Position numbers and translations under genes: made by a program. Below are positions 23,749 to 35,372 of a DNA stretch of 64,000 nt, one piece after another (the stretch's first letter is position 1; every line of letters begins with the position of its first letter). This DNA is from Paracamarosporium sp. OC-R06-R3 (lineage: Eukaryota; Ascomycota; Dothideomycetes; Pleosporales; Didymosphaeriaceae): NCBI GenBank assembly GCA_019828545.1, contig JACVRA010000181.1, positions 409,670 through 473,669 on the forward strand. Reading direction: 5' to 3'. The notes beneath the pieces are model-generated. The model searched no databases, was not told where the DNA came from, and saw only the letters and a list, made by a program, of their open reading frames with translations.

Positions 23749-24607
23749 CTACAAGACAACCGCTAGAATGATGATGACCAAGACTATGGCAAGGATGAGC
23801 AGTAGGATGCAAGCTTTGCTCCTTGCGCTCTTCTGGTAGTTGCTCGCCTGCTTCAGGTTGACATGAGCGCCCCGCGATGCGTCGTGTGTGACTTCGACGT
23901 TCTCCTCGATGATGTCGAGCTGGGCTCCCTGTTCGTGCACCATATGCGCCACATCACGGAAGAGCTCGTTGAGTTCACCGACGGACTGTTCGATGTTGCG
24001 GATCTCAGACTCGCGCTCGATGATGAGCTGCTCTTGGAAGTCGACGTCGTCTTGATTTGCCAGGCGCAATTGTTCCTGCTCTTGTTCTTGGGCGAAACCG
24101 CTTCGTTCCTCTGTCGGCGAGGTCTGATCCTGCAGGGCTGCGCGCGCAGCTGAATTCGACGCCTTCTCTTTCTCAATGGCCTGTCGCTGGAGTTGCTGGA
24201 ACTCGGCGAGGGTGGCCTTGAACTCGCGGCTCAGCTTCGACTGGGTGAAGCGTTGCGACGGCTGTTTTTGTTAGCGACATCATGCACTCTTGTCGGAAAA
24301 CCCTTCATACCCCGACGTCCGGCCATGTTGTGAGCTTCTTCAACCGTTCTCCAATCTCCTTGAATTTGTCTGAGGTCTCCTCCGACGTCGTTCTGACCCT
24401 CTCCCGAACTCTGGGCGTCTCGCGCGACGTTCCAAGCTTCGCAGTCTCCTGTGATAGCCGGGCGACATCGCTCGTGAGGGCAAATAAGTCGTCTCCGAGC
24501 TTCGAGGCGAAGTCGCGAAACTCAGGGTCGTCGGCGTACTGTGGATCGTCGTCTCTTCGCCATGTGGTTGGTTGCGACTCTAGGGCCGACGAGTGCTGAA
24601 AGGACAT
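23749..24607 (-). CDS. Pep12-like endosomal syntaxin (Qa-SNARE)
   Basis: Two exons, 24607-24311 and 24261-23749 (269 residues). The N-terminal Habc region (about 25-150) includes FASKLGDDLFALTSDVARLSQ and, across the splice, KLTTWPDVG then PSQRFTQSKLSREFKATLAEFQ. A Gln/Glu-rich linker leads to the SNARE motif (about 175-240: ERESEIRNIEQSVGELNELF, with the central Gln in HEQGAQLDIIEENVE). It ends in a 19-residue hydrophobic anchor (ILLLILAIVLVIIILAVVL) with no lumenal tail. The linker and SNARE wording fits the Pep12/syntaxin-7 group of late-Golgi-to-endosome and vacuolar fusion. A Vam3-type vacuolar role is an alternative. Divergent from NDC1. Confidence 0.92.
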
Positions 24608-25015
24608 TTTGCGGGGGAGACTATGTTACGGTGAAAGACAGAGACCTGTATCAGCCCTTTGGCGAATGCGACGGATTATCTATCGGTTGGTGCCTGGCTG
24701 CGTCGTAAGCTGTGCGGTGTTTGTCGTAACCTGGAGGTTGGCAGCGGGCGTGCCTGGGCAATGACGAACTGCGCACGTGCCATCCCTGCAGCTGCTCCTT
24801 CCTTAATAAGCCAGGTCAGGCATCGGCGGAAGGAACATCTCAGAATTCCGACCTCGAGTGTTTTGTTCAAACAAACGAGCTTCGACGCGAATCTCCAGAC
24901 TTTCACAGCCGCTCCTTCTTTTTCTTTGGTGTCGAGTCTTGCTCTCCTTATTCGTGCGATGATTTGAGGCCTCAATTCGACACATACACCGCCTGGCCTC
25001 GTAAACTCCACCATC
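24608..25015. promoter_or_regulatory. Divergent promoter, syntaxin / NDC1
   Basis: 408 bp between the two ATGs. Open frames here on both strands are antisense to each other and show no domain, so I treat it as regulatory DNA. Confidence 0.45.
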
Positions 25016-26985
25016 ATGCCGGCTGTTACACCGGCGCAGACGCATACGCGACCGTACCGAGACTTCGTAACTCCGGTTCTACACAAGCGCTTCACAAATG
25101 CTGCCTCATATACTCTTGTTCTATGCTGGTTGATTTCAATATGGCAGGGAACCTGGACCCATTGTACGTATAGATTCCAATCGATACACAATTCCGCTAA
25201 CTTGTAAACGTACTATCAGATCTATGGTCCTGGTCCCCGATCGGCCCCGTTGGCATTCGAACGCTACTGCTCTTCATATCCGCACTGATCGTTTACACGC
25301 TCCGCTTGGCGCAATACCACGTTGGTGAGCGAAACACAGAAGCTGGTTGGGAAACTTTCCAAAGATATGCCTTTACAGGCAGTACCATTATGACCGTACT
25401 CTGTTACGGGCTTTCGGCATTCTTCTTTGGCGAGATCTACATCTGGACTCAGCCTGAGAGCAAGCATCTGAGCTATACGGATCAAGGAAAGAACTACGAA
25501 CGGCTTCGGCTCAATGAACGGCCAATGTTCCTTCGCTACATGTTCTTTGTTCTGGCGCTGGTTCAGAGCGGAATCCATCTGTGGTACGATTACGACAGGA
25601 TCGATCTTCCTGCTATCAAGGCCAAGGGCGAGCAAGATGCTGTGGTAACTGCCTCGGCACTTAAGCCTCGCCAGGCCCTCACTCAAAAGCTACCCTCCAT
25701 CGCTAGAAGCGCTGCCATCTTGTCGGGCGCTGTGGCCCTCGTAGGTGCTTTGGTATACATGATCGGCTTGCGCTATCAGATATGGCCCTGGTACTACGCC
25801 TTTGCGAGGAACGTGCTAATGATCAGCCTTTCCAAATCGCGGCCCTACCCTGTTACTCTGCCTCCTTTCGCACCCTTGGTCGGCATGTTTCTTTTAGAGG
25901 GTGCTTTGCTCTTGTTCATGTGGCAATTCATCAACACAGCCTTCAACCTCTTCATGTCACAGGCTCCACTGAAGAATGGCAATCCCATCACGAACGATTC
26001 GAAGGATGCAAACGGTAGCCTTCTGAAAGGCATAAAAGCAAAGAAAGCGACCATCAAGGCGGTGGCTCTTTGGGAACTGGCTCTAATTACAGATTCATTC
26101 CTAGACCGCCGTAAACTTATTTACGGTGAACTGCACCGCAAGAACGGTACTACTCTGAAGCAGGTCGTCGATATCTGCCTTTCGGAGGTCAAGCTCCTCA
26201 TCAACCGACTTAATGTGGGTCTGGATCCTAATTATCAACCCAAGAACGACAACGAGGAGAACAAGCAGATCCAGGCCGTTTCTCTCGTCCCGCAGATCGC
26301 TCCTGCACTCAAAGACGCACCTATCAAAGGGCCAGGGCTTCCTCTGACCACTACGAGGGACAAACTCGGCGATGTGGCCGATCACTTCGCCAGATCCCTT
26401 TCCTCGCCACAAAACGGCGTGAAAACCCGCGAATACTTGAAGAAGGGTACCGCAGAGGTCTCTCAGCAGCTTAAAAAGGGTGTCGAAGAGGTGGAGACTC
26501 GATCCTCCGGCCTCTACGCTCAATTCATGGCTTCACCATTAGGATACCCCTTCCGTCAAAGCCTTCGCCGCACCGCAAACGTCGTCGTTGCCGGTGCGCC
26601 GTATTCCCGCCTTTCTATGCTATGCAATGCTATAGCCGCGCTAACCAATCTCACTGTTTTCAGCCTCTCGGAGGATGAGTATGGTCGCATGCAAGACGAA
26701 GTAGCACAGATCATTCGCGTATTTACCGAGGCATTACAGAAGCTGGATGCATACGTGGCGAAGCTAGATGTTCACTGGACCGATCTAGACGCGTTGGCGA
26801 AACCTGAAGCAGACCGGAAGAAGGTTGCGGAGGCGGAAGAAGTAAGGGAATGTTTAAGAGCAGGTTTGGAAAAGATTATGAGGAGCTTCGGCGAGTATTT
26901 GACGGGGTTAAAAATGTCGAGGGCGGAGATCTTGGACGCGAAAAAGGTGGCTTCTAACGGGCCTGAAATGGCTCATGTGCGGTAG
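25016..26985 (+). CDS. NDC1: Nucleoporin / spindle pole body protein Ndc1
   Basis: Two exons, 25016-25163 and 25220-26985 (637 residues). The N-terminus RPYRDFVTPVLHKRF is the fungal Ndc1 opening. About six membrane spans follow in the first 270 residues (TLVLCWLISIWQ; TLLLFISALIVYTL; STIMTVLCYGLSAFFFG; FLRYMFFVLALVQSGIHLW; AAILSGAVALVGALVYMIG; GMFLLEGALLLFMWQFI). A soluble C-terminal half ends in a conserved helical domain (PFRQSLRRTANVVVAGAPYS). Ndc1 anchors nuclear pore complexes in the pore membrane and the spindle pole body in the nuclear envelope. The exon join gives THYLWSWSPIGPVG, as expected for the loop after span 1. Confidence 0.93.
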
Positions 26986-28292
26986 GGGTCAAAGTACTTG
27001 ATTTTTACGTGGCGATAAGGGAGCCATGGACGATAGCGAGTTTTTCCCGAGCGCTTCTAAACGGCCGCTTCAGTTGAGCGTTTCTACCATAAAACTCATA
27101 AATTCACCTTTACCCTGGTGCCTGTTTATTACTAGGATCTCGTTTGACCAAGCCCGTAGCCCACTCGCATCATATCCACACCTAACAATCGTCGCAACAC
27201 GCCAGATCATAAGACTGAAAGCAGCGAATCACCCTAGTTAGCAGCATATCGGCTCCGCGGTCATACAACACATAACGGATCTCAATAGCTTGAGAAAGCA
27301 CTCTTGGGTGGGTGCTTTGCTAGTTGCTTTCGACACTGAGTCGTATGGCTGCCGCAAAACCGGCCGTACTTACCCACCCGGAGAGCCAGGCGAACTGGGT
27401 GAGTTTCCTCATAACACAAAAGCTACAACGGTCGCGCACATGGTTCGGAAACTTTTTGGATCAGAACCAGCTTCTAAAGGGCCAGTCTGACACAACCTGA
27501 CTTTTTTGAAACTTTACAGTACGTTCTGGTTACGAGGGTCTATGAACATTGTGCGCTCACTGCAGTCGAAGGACTGAGATTCCTTTACACACTGTGTGGT
27601 TCGATAGGGAAACGCCGCATTCTCGATGGATACTCCGCCTGACAATATCAGTGTCAAATCTGCATTACAAGCGATGAACTTCATCAAATCGGCGTAAGAC
27701 AGCAGAGTTCACCACGCCGTGAATGACGCATGTCGAGCACTGCAACTCCTCGCCGGCTTGTTGATCTCCCGTCCATTTGTACTAATGCCTTCCAATGAGC
27801 CGACTCCGCTGTACTCTCAGCCTATTCTAAGGGATTGGAAGCGAATCTCAGCCGTACTGTGCATTAGACAATGCCTTGCCACACTGAACCCCTAGAGAAA
27901 TTTCTGAGATGTATCAAGCGTTTGAGCCTGTTGCTGCTGGGAATTACCGCCATAGAGGCAATGAGGAAAACAAGGATGTGTAATATTGGTGGCTGGCGTT
28001 CCGGGATCAAGAGGCACTGACGAGGTGTAAAACGGAGGTTGATCGAACTTTCCTAGATAGGGTTGCACAGAAGGCAGTAGAGGAACGTAAGTGGGAATGG
28101 GAATGACTGAGACGGCACGTTCAACGGGAAAGGCAGGAGGCTAGGCTGGAAACCATTGAAGCTTTCAAGATGGCGTATCTGCTTGATGTTGGTGGACAAG
28201 TTTGTGAGTTTTAGATGCCCTTAAAACAGGCTGTATCTGATGTGGAGCTGTAGTGTATTCCACAGCATGGTCAAGAAAAGGAACGTTAGGTA
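26986..28292. other. Intergenic, probably eroded DNA
   Basis: 1.3 kb. Broken frames near 27960-28230 read like a coiled-coil protein (REARLETIEAFKMAYLLDV) but carry stops. No intact gene. Confidence 0.35.
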
Positions 28293-29107
28293 ATGTCTAT
28301 GGACAAACTCTATGCTGCTGCTGGAGTAATCATGATTGTTGCTGCTGGCGTTAATACAGACCATGGCTTGCAAGGAATCAGTATCACGCGTCGCAGATTT
28401 CAGCGAGAAGTGAAAGTTGGTAGTCGCACAGTCATAGAAATACCCGATCTACTCAAAGAGACCTGGCAGTCTACCTGGGTCACGCGGGGTTGGACGTATC
28501 AAGAAGGTTGTCTTTAACGGTGTCGCCTTATATTCATGGGCGTTAGGGTACTTTGTCACTAAGAAGACTTGTGCATTAATGAAGCTCTGCAAAAACCTGT
28601 TCTAGCAGGTTTTAGGGTCTCTATCGAAATCGAGACTACGGGGCTTTTCGATGATGCTCGAGAAGTGGTCTCTTGCCTCCAGCAATAAATTGGGGAATCC
28701 ACGAAAAGATAGCTCACGTACTCTAGTCACCCTCTCTAGGCTTTCCAGCGTGTTTGCCGAGAGACCAAAATTGCATGTACTATTCAAGATATACGAGAGC
28801 AGTGCACTCAAGGCTGAAGATGAGTTACTAGCCTTCATACTCACTCAGCCATCATGGATCAGAGAGGAAAACCCACCCTCACATTAACGCTATGAGCTCT
28901 TGGTCTTAACAAAGTGGCCGATCACTATGATAAAGAGTGGGATATATCTCGTTGAAAGAGCTCCATGAATACAACTACGACGAAATGTTTTTCCGTGATG
29001 ATAGCGGCGAGTACCACGAACTTCCTGCAAAAATCAAGTGTCAGCCACCTTACTTCGAGTACCCTTGGTTGAGTGGAGTGGAACGAAGACAGATTTATAT
29101 CGAATAG
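28293..29107 (+). pseudogene. Decayed HET-domain gene fragment
   Basis: The open part (28293-28517) reads MDKLYAAAGVIMIVAAGVN, DHGLQGIS and WVTRGWTYQEG. These are the second half of a HET domain, comparable to VYGDAYLTIIAASS and WVTRGWTFQEG in the intact gene at 29644-32157. It stops where the family continues LLSRRRLIF, and the next bases still read RCRLIFMG after the stop. Downstream traces (LTYSSHPL near 28705, and a 50-codon open stretch near 28957-29107) fit the region after the HET domain with several stops. The 5' half is missing. I infer a dead paralogue of the neighbouring HET gene, in the opposite orientation. Confidence 0.7.
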
Positions 29108-29643
29108 TAGCCATTTTGGAATTTAAAGGAACTCGAGACTAGTTAGTGTCTTTGTGCATCCTTATTTTCGAAGACTCGTTCAACCGGGAAGGAGGTCCAG
29201 GTTCTGCCGACTCGTCGCAGATGTAGGCTGCCTCCAGCAAATGAAGCGGCTCCATAGTAAAGCTTAGGTACCTTGAAGTGCTACACTTGGCTCGATGACA
29301 AACAACTGTTGCCTGTAGGTATGACTCATCTTGCAAGCCGACACATGAATATTAGAGACTTCAAACTAGACGCACTAAGGAGCCATCCGGCGTTAGTGGT
29401 TGATTTGTTGATAAGTTGATTTGTAGTTCTGGAGCGATAATTTTAATCCACTTTCAATTTAACCTATGTGCGGTAATTTGAGCAGGCTAATGATAATGTA
29501 CGGACAACTCGGGTGACGGTAGAGGTTTTAAGGAGAAAAGCCCATGTTAGTCTTGCCGTTATAGAGATGAAGGGTTGTAGGAGTTTGGTGGTGGGTGATG
29601 TATTGCGGATTGAGAGGTAGTTTTCGAAGTATGGTAGAGCGTC
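29108..29643. other. Intergenic, HET gene 3' flank
   Basis: About 0.5 kb between the HET relic and the end of the intact HET gene. Nothing else recognisable. Confidence 0.4.
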
Positions 29644-32157
29644 TTATCCAAGGATGAGAATTTTCCTGTCGATGCTAGTGAGGTCTTGAAAGTTTACGCT
29701 GTCCAAATGCACAATCCCTATGCCTCTACGATACGCGATCCGGTGCTCTCTATCTATATTGACCTGCGAATTATAGCTCACGACGGCTTTCTCGTTAGCT
29801 GAATCTCTCTCATCTTCGCCGTATTCGATGAGCATGACGTTAATGTAAACGGGGAGTTCATGTCCCGCTGGTCGGTACTTAGGGTGAAGAAGACGCTCAC
29901 TACTCCTAAGATCATCTTGAGATCGTCCTATAATCGACAACAGTAAGAGTTCGCACAGCCCGCCACCCTTTCTCTTATACCTCTGCGCCCAAGTCCTATC
30001 CGCCGAAGCTATGAAGCCACAGGGCAGACCTTCTTGATCCTCAACGACAAGACAGGGCAGACTTTGATCCCAGTCAGTTACCCAGTGAACGAGATGAACT
30101 TCAGGTAGTCGCAAATTTCTCATGATGCTCGAAACCCAAGATATCATCAGTGTGTGGTTGGCCTCTAAAGCAGGTCTGTGGCCCACCAGTCGTCCAAATT
30201 CATAGCCCCGCGGACCCTCGGCGGCTGGTGGATTGTAAAGATGCCACGAGTCTCGCATAGGAACAAGACCATACTTCTGGCCTGCCCATCGGAACCATTG
30301 CACTAGGTCAAGGGGCTGGTGGAGAACTGGTTTTGTACCCGATCGGTCGATTTCGTAATTTACACTTCCGACCCATCCGGCCCAAGACCAGGATGGGAAT
30401 CGATACATGTGACTAGGTGGCTGCACTGGCGCTGTTCTACGCTTGGATGCTGAGGTTGGTAACCAAAGGAGAGATGTCTCGAACTTCTTGAATGGATGTC
30501 CGGCGGAGAAGCCTGTTCCTTCGATGTACGGCGAAAGCCTGTTCATGATTCCTGTGAAGGCAGATAAAATGTCCGACTCAACGGTCAAGTTTCGCTTGGT
30601 AAATTCGGAAACAATCCTAACGTACTCGCCGAACCAATCTGCATCCCTACCACTCTGAAAATCAGAGTTGAGAAGGTAGTCTACTTGGCTCAAACGTTCA
30701 CTCGTTTTTGCCGGATGACTGTTGCAGAGCGCTGCTTGTGGTTCGTAGACATTGACATCCTCACATCGAGCGTCTCGAGTGCATCTAAAGTACATCTGAT
30801 GCTCTGTAAAGATGAGACATCGCCGTGAAAGTAATCCTTCCTGGAACGTCCAGCCTCTAGTCACCCAACGAGTTGCTTTCAAGGATTCATTATAGTCTGG
30901 GAGTGCATTGACGAAGTGTAGACCGTCCACTGTCTCTGTTATTTGTTGATACTTTCTTGTGACACTCACGCCAGGGATCGAGTAATCCTCGGTAGGCTCA
31001 GCGGATGATGCAGCAATGATAGTTAGATAGGCGTCACCGTAGACCTGATCCATCTTCTGTATGAGGTCTATCTTCGCGATCTCATCGTCTTGAACAATGC
31101 ACAGCGCATCGATCCAGATGTAAGTCTCATTGAGATTTCGGGCGGCTTCAAAAGCGTCCTTGATCACGTTGGGAAGTCCGCTCTGCATCTTGGACAGGTA
31201 ACCTGGTTCCTTGAACTGGCCTAGGCTAGACCGATTGAGTTGCAAAGGTACGAAGTTCTTCCAGTCGCGGAACCATGGCCAGACATAGCTCAAAGCTATA
31301 TATCTTGCACCGTAAGGTAGTTCGACGATACACAACTTTTGAACATCAATGACCAGTAGATTTTCTATCGAGGGGGTCTTCTTCTCGTCTCTATATATGC
31401 AATCGTGATCATTGTCGCATTCTCGCAACCAAGAGCGAGCCATGTCGAAGTTGGCTCGTGTGGTGTCTATAGCTCGACCACTGAATAGCGTTGACTTGTT
31501 GATCTGATGTGTATCTGAGTCCAAAAGACGTATCGTAGACTGTCCCATGACTGAACCGGTAGACCAATGTAGAAACCAGCACTGGATATGGAATTGTCGA
31601 TCTCTATTGTGTCTTGCGGGATCTGAGGACGAAAGGCTTGTCAACAAGACAAAGCATCGAGATCTGAGTTTCAACATATCCTTCCCAGCTGATTCAGGTT
31701 CTTCAAACTTCCATGTTTCGAGCGCATAGTCGATGCTGTTGTCGCGTTGGAGTGAAGCAGTGATCAGTCGGCACAACGAGCAGCTTTTGCAGGAGAGAAT
31801 TTGATCTGACCATCCCATATGAAATCTTCTCCCGTTTGCACGACCGAATATCTTGCGAATGTCCACTTCCTCACAAGCCTCGCAGATGTTACTACCTGCT
31901 ACTAGATCGTGACAAAACCTGCCGTGTGGATACTCAGGGATAGTGGCCGGTCCGTTAGCCGTGATCATGATGGCCTCGTTCTTCGTATCTGTCTTGTACG
32001 TGCGAAACATCAATGTACGTTGCCAAACTCTCTGGAAATCGTAAGTCATGGTAGGTGGAACCCATCCACGGTTCCCACCGTCCCTGGCTATGCCTATGGC
32101 ATTTTCGCGCCCTCTTAACAGTTCTCGGAGAATGACTCTTTCGCCGTCTTGTTCCAT
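29644..32157 (-). CDS. Heterokaryon incompatibility (HET) domain protein
   Basis: Intronless frame of 837 residues. The HET domain spans about residues 285-445 with all three blocks: YIALSYVWPWFRDW, then IKDAFEAARNLNETYIWIDALCIVQDD with YGDAYLTIIAASS, then WVTRGWTFQEGLLSRR. Upstream, cysteine pairs at CEAC (about 92-95) and CKSCSLC (about 123-129) could bind a metal, as in many fungal HET proteins. A long C-terminal region contains aromatic motifs (FPSWSWAGWVG) common in this family. HET proteins trigger or restrict cell death on non-self recognition during hyphal fusion. The trigger here is unknown. Flanking HET relics at 28293 and 34353 suggest local duplication and loss. Confidence 0.92.
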   Translation of the reverse strand: MEQDGERVILRELLRGRENAIGIARDGGNRGWVPPTMTYDFQRVWQRTLMFRTYKTDTKNEAIMITANGPATIPEYPHGRFCHDLVAGSNICEACEEVDIRKIFGRANGRRFHMGWSDQILSCKSCSLCRLITASLQRDNSIDYALETWKFEEPESAGKDMLKLRSRCFVLLTSLSSSDPARHNRDRQFHIQCWFLHWSTGSVMGQSTIRLLDSDTHQINKSTLFSGRAIDTTRANFDMARSWLRECDNDHDCIYRDEKKTPSIENLLVIDVQKLCIVELPYGARYIALSYVWPWFRDWKNFVPLQLNRSSLGQFKEPGYLSKMQSGLPNVIKDAFEAARNLNETYIWIDALCIVQDDEIAKIDLIQKMDQVYGDAYLTIIAASSAEPTEDYSIPGVSVTRKYQQITETVDGLHFVNALPDYNESLKATRWVTRGWTFQEGLLSRRCLIFTEHQMYFRCTRDARCEDVNVYEPQAALCNSHPAKTSERLSQVDYLLNSDFQSGRDADWFGEYVRIVSEFTKRNLTVESDILSAFTGIMNRLSPYIEGTGFSAGHPFKKFETSLLWLPTSASKRRTAPVQPPSHMYRFPSWSWAGWVGSVNYEIDRSGTKPVLHQPLDLVQWFRWAGQKYGLVPMRDSWHLYNPPAAEGPRGYEFGRLVGHRPALEANHTLMISWVSSIMRNLRLPEVHLVHWVTDWDQSLPCLVVEDQEGLPCGFIASADRTWAQRYKRKGGGLCELLLLSIIGRSQDDLRSSERLLHPKYRPAGHELPVYINVMLIEYGEDERDSANEKAVVSYNSQVNIDREHRIAYRRGIGIVHLDSVNFQDLTSIDRKILILG

Positions 32158-32396
32158 TTTGCAGGTGAAGAGAGTAGTAGTTTAACACATAGTGTGAGCA
32201 CGCTGAGTTATTGATATGTGTATGTGTGTGTAGCCCCGCACTGTGCTACTAACAAAGACTCGCACGAGTAGGCAACCGCTGACACAGCCACCTTCCTTGC
32301 AGGGATTGGAAATTAGATAACCGCAGATTCCGGTTCCCTCAGCCTAGCCGCCTGCAGTTATACTATCTCTCTACCCGTCACCTTCAACAGCTCCAG

Positions 32397-33725
32397 ATGC
32401 CAATCACCTTTGAGATCGCGCAGCACGATTCTCGGCAGTGGAAGAAGAGCAAAGTGAACTCTATCGAAGAGCTGTTTCAACATTCTTTCCGTGAAGAATA
32501 TGGGCAAGGGGTGGGAGTGGTGCAATCTTCCGTCACACGACGCGAGTTCCGGATTGGACACATATCCCCGTCAAACAATGGTTTCGTTTGGGCGCTTCTT
32601 CACGCCTACAGTGAGCACTATCATCTAACTTTACGTCCTGATGATGTATGGCTTGCTATCATATCCCAGCTCAGCTTCTTCTTCAATGCCCATCCGAAAG
32701 AGCTGAGAATAGGCAACGTGAAACATAAAGGACGAAAGGAGCTTTATGTAGAAGACGCTGCTTCTCTCGAGTACTCGGACTTTGGCGTGATGGCCGTTCG
32801 CATGAACAATCTAATTCAAGAAAGTTCTCTCGCGCATCTCCGAGATTGGATCGTGCCCGACTTCAGCACAACAACAGATCATGACATTATAACGGCTGAG
32901 ATTGTGATGATGGGAACACAAAGAAAATTTTACAATTATACCATGCACAAGAAGTGTGGCATCCCATCCGTGACATTACTCGGAGAAAAAAGAGACTGGG
33001 ATGACCTAATGGTGCGGGTAAAAGATCTCTGGCAATTTGGGTCGCAACATCTTCCAATCGAGTGCCGTTACGAGCCGACTATATTCGGGAAACTCCTTCA
33101 GCCAGTCATTCATGGATTCCAGCAATCTTTTGACGCACCTGATTCCGTCTTGGTCAAGGAGTTCTGGGATAAAGTAGCCAGTCCTGGTAAAACCTGCCAT
33201 TCCGTTGACCTATCTGGGTGGGCTGCAGCCTTTTGCTTCTGGGATGAACATGGCAGGAGATTGTACGGAACCCTGCCTGGTGGAAACGTAGCCAGGAAGG
33301 GATGTATCCTAGACGGCGTACAGTACCATGCAATTAACATAGAGGATATACCCAGTGGCGCAGCTTCACTTGTTGTTGCAGTCAATGACAAAGACGAACT
33401 TTATTGTGCACGGATGTTCGCAGGATCCCTCGGTATCCAGGCCTCAAGAAGTTGCGCATCAGAGGAGTCAGGCCTAAACTCGCTTCAACCGTTGACAGGA
33501 TGGTTCATGTCCGAAATGAAGGCTGGTACTGATGAAGAAGAGGAAGCTCCACCCCCACGTTCTTTTATTTACTACGATAGTTTCAACGAGGAAGCGCCAC
33601 TTCCTGCGCCCTTCATCTACGAGGAGGCCATGCAAGACAGCGATAGTGCTGGTGAAAATACTGCAAACTGCGACGATCCGGATGATCCAGGTAAACCTCC
33701 ACAGTTTGCTCGGGTTCAGACATAG
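32397..33725 (+). CDS. DUF4419-domain protein
   Basis: 442 residues, single exon, starting MPITFEIAQHDSRQWKK. The body matches the fungal DUF4419 pattern: NGFVWALLHAYSEHYHLTLRPDDVWLAIISQLSFF..NAHPKELR (about 60-105), a middle part with DLSGWAAAFCFWDE (about 268-282), and GVQYHAINIEDIPSGAASL. Function is unknown for this domain. Genes of this type are often expanded and variable among strains. The last 70 residues are acidic/Pro-rich and carry two copies of a PRSFIYYDSFNEEAP / PAPFIYEEAMQ-like unit. Divergent from the HET gene, with only 239 bp between the ATGs. Confidence 0.85.
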   Translation: MPITFEIAQHDSRQWKKSKVNSIEELFQHSFREEYGQGVGVVQSSVTRREFRIGHISPSNNGFVWALLHAYSEHYHLTLRPDDVWLAIISQLSFFFNAHPKELRIGNVKHKGRKELYVEDAASLEYSDFGVMAVRMNNLIQESSLAHLRDWIVPDFSTTTDHDIITAEIVMMGTQRKFYNYTMHKKCGIPSVTLLGEKRDWDDLMVRVKDLWQFGSQHLPIECRYEPTIFGKLLQPVIHGFQQSFDAPDSVLVKEFWDKVASPGKTCHSVDLSGWAAAFCFWDEHGRRLYGTLPGGNVARKGCILDGVQYHAINIEDIPSGAASLVVAVNDKDELYCARMFAGSLGIQASRSCASEESGLNSLQPLTGWFMSEMKAGTDEEEEAPPPRSFIYYDSFNEEAPLPAPFIYEEAMQDSDSAGENTANCDDPDDPGKPPQFARVQT

Positions 33726-33818
33726 GAACCATATAAGTGAGGCGGATCGTATGAGGATAAATGTCTGGCAACTCAAGCTACGCAAGGTTCATGTCATACT
33801 ATCAATAGAAGGAACAAC

Positions 33819-34133
33819 GTGTTCCTTGACAAGGGAAGCAAAGTGGACGTAGCTAAGATACCTTTCAATAGACTTCTCCAAGTGTTGGATCAAAAATCGT
33901 ATGAAGATATGGAGAACAGTGATGATTGGATACTCGAGAGAGATGACCGTCGTGACCCGGAAGATAAAGTGAGGAGTGTTGAGGAGTTATTTAATGGAGA
34001 TAGGCTCGAGCAAAACAAGGAGCCGGTTGAGAAAAGCGGGGAGCTCCCTGAAGATGACCGCGAACATATCGTTGAGGGTGTTCGACAAATGCTTCACGCG
34101 ACAGCTAGAAGAGTACAGAGAGAAGCCGCTTAA
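33819..34133 (+). CDS. Hypothetical charged ORF, possibly a lost exon
   Basis: 104 codons, highly charged (about one third Asp/Glu/Lys/Arg), with no recognisable domain. It lies 93 bp after the DUF4419 stop on the same strand. It could be a 3' exon of that gene, a separate small gene or a remnant. No convincing splice join was found, so treat it as unconfirmed. Confidence 0.25.
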   Translation: MFLDKGSKVDVAKIPFNRLLQVLDQKSYEDMENSDDWILERDDRRDPEDKVRSVEELFNGDRLEQNKEPVEKSGELPEDDREHIVEGVRQMLHATARRVQREAA

Positions 34134-34352
34134 TGGAATATGAGAAGCTATGCCTAATACTCTAATTTCCCTCGTAGGCTGAACATGAGCTGCCGACCCT
34201 CCTTGTTTGTTTTATCATGAGAGAATTCTTACTAGCATTAGTATTTTATTTGAAATAATGCTTTCGAAGACCACACAAGTACAAGGAATGCATGTGCTCA
34301 CGCTTTGCTGCCGCCTCAGTTTTCATGAGTATAAAATCCTAGCACAACCTGT

Positions 34353-34952
34353 TTGACTACGAGCAACACTGGTGTGCGGTTTCAAAACTCCTATGTCAAC
34401 TCTGGTTCCGCGGACGATGACTTGCACGGTGGCGGCCCAGAAAGACCCGCAGAAAAACCGGACAAAATCAGGCTTTCCCTAGAGTTGCTACTAAAGATAT
34501 TTTCCATGGCTCAAGCGTCCGATCCTCGCGACGTGACCTACTCGCTGGTGGCTCTTGCTCCTGATATCATCGATGATGACTGGATCCAAGACTACTCACC
34601 AAAAAACAGACCGGCCAATATCTTCGTACAAGCGCTTTACCATATTGTGGCTATAAATGGGAATATCGAAGTACTTTGCCGAAACAGTGTATTTGGCCCC
34701 GGTAATTTCATCCTTACCGAGACTGAATACAATCCTCCGTTGCGCACGTTGGTTTACTCAACCTGTGCCCATTGCGCAAATCGGATCGAGCCTCTCTCAA
34801 CTTTCGGTTCGCCGGTATGTATGAAATACGGCAGGGTTTATGAAGCTTCGGGAGATCTGCAACCGTATAATACTGTTCGATCAATCAACTCTTGTTGTTC
34901 ATCTCAGCTTCATCCAACATTACAGGCTGAAGTCTTTGGCTACCGCATCTAG
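34353..34952 (+). pseudogene. HET-family gene remnant (region after the HET domain)
   Basis: An open stretch without a proper ATG reads LSLELLLKIFSMAQASDPRDVTYSLVALA, IQDYSPKNRPANIFVQALYH and GNIEVLCRN. This is the conserved segment after the HET domain in many fungal HET/ankyrin proteins (SDPRD..YSLLALA...PDYSK...LDIICR). The HET domain itself and the 5' part are absent, and the frame ends shortly after. I infer a truncated relic, the second in this neighbourhood. Confidence 0.65.
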
Positions 34953-35372
34953 CCCCTCGGGCCACCCTTTGTCGCCCTCATGGTTCCTGAGTGCATGGGT
35001 AAAACACTCCCCTTTATTGTTAAACCTTTTAGCTATACAAACCCCTCATAGTGATACATGTACAATATATAGATTTAGAGCATGCTTTCAACAATTGAGG
35101 GGTAACCCAAAATGATTAGCGTATCACGACCTAGCGTCTTGGCATCGCCATGCACATCGACCTAGTGATCATCAAGTTTCACAACCACCACAATGCGCTA
35201 GACTTCAAAAGAAGCGAAAAGACTAAGAAAAAAGAGGGACGACGCCAATAGTGGGTGCTGCGGTTCTAATATCCATGTCAAAAGCACCGACACCAAATAC
35301 TCAATATTGACTAGCCTGGAGGTCGAAGTAGGACACACGGTCGATGCTTGTAACTTCCAGCGCGTAATACTT
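34953..35372. other. Intergenic, PKS 3' flank
   Basis: 420 bp with no gene seen. It marks one edge of the secondary-metabolite cluster. Confidence 0.4.

Noticed and set aside
28651..28887. 78-codon frame after the HET relic
   Set aside because: Its fit to a separate gene is poor. The stretch reads better as decayed HET sequence in another frame with stops.
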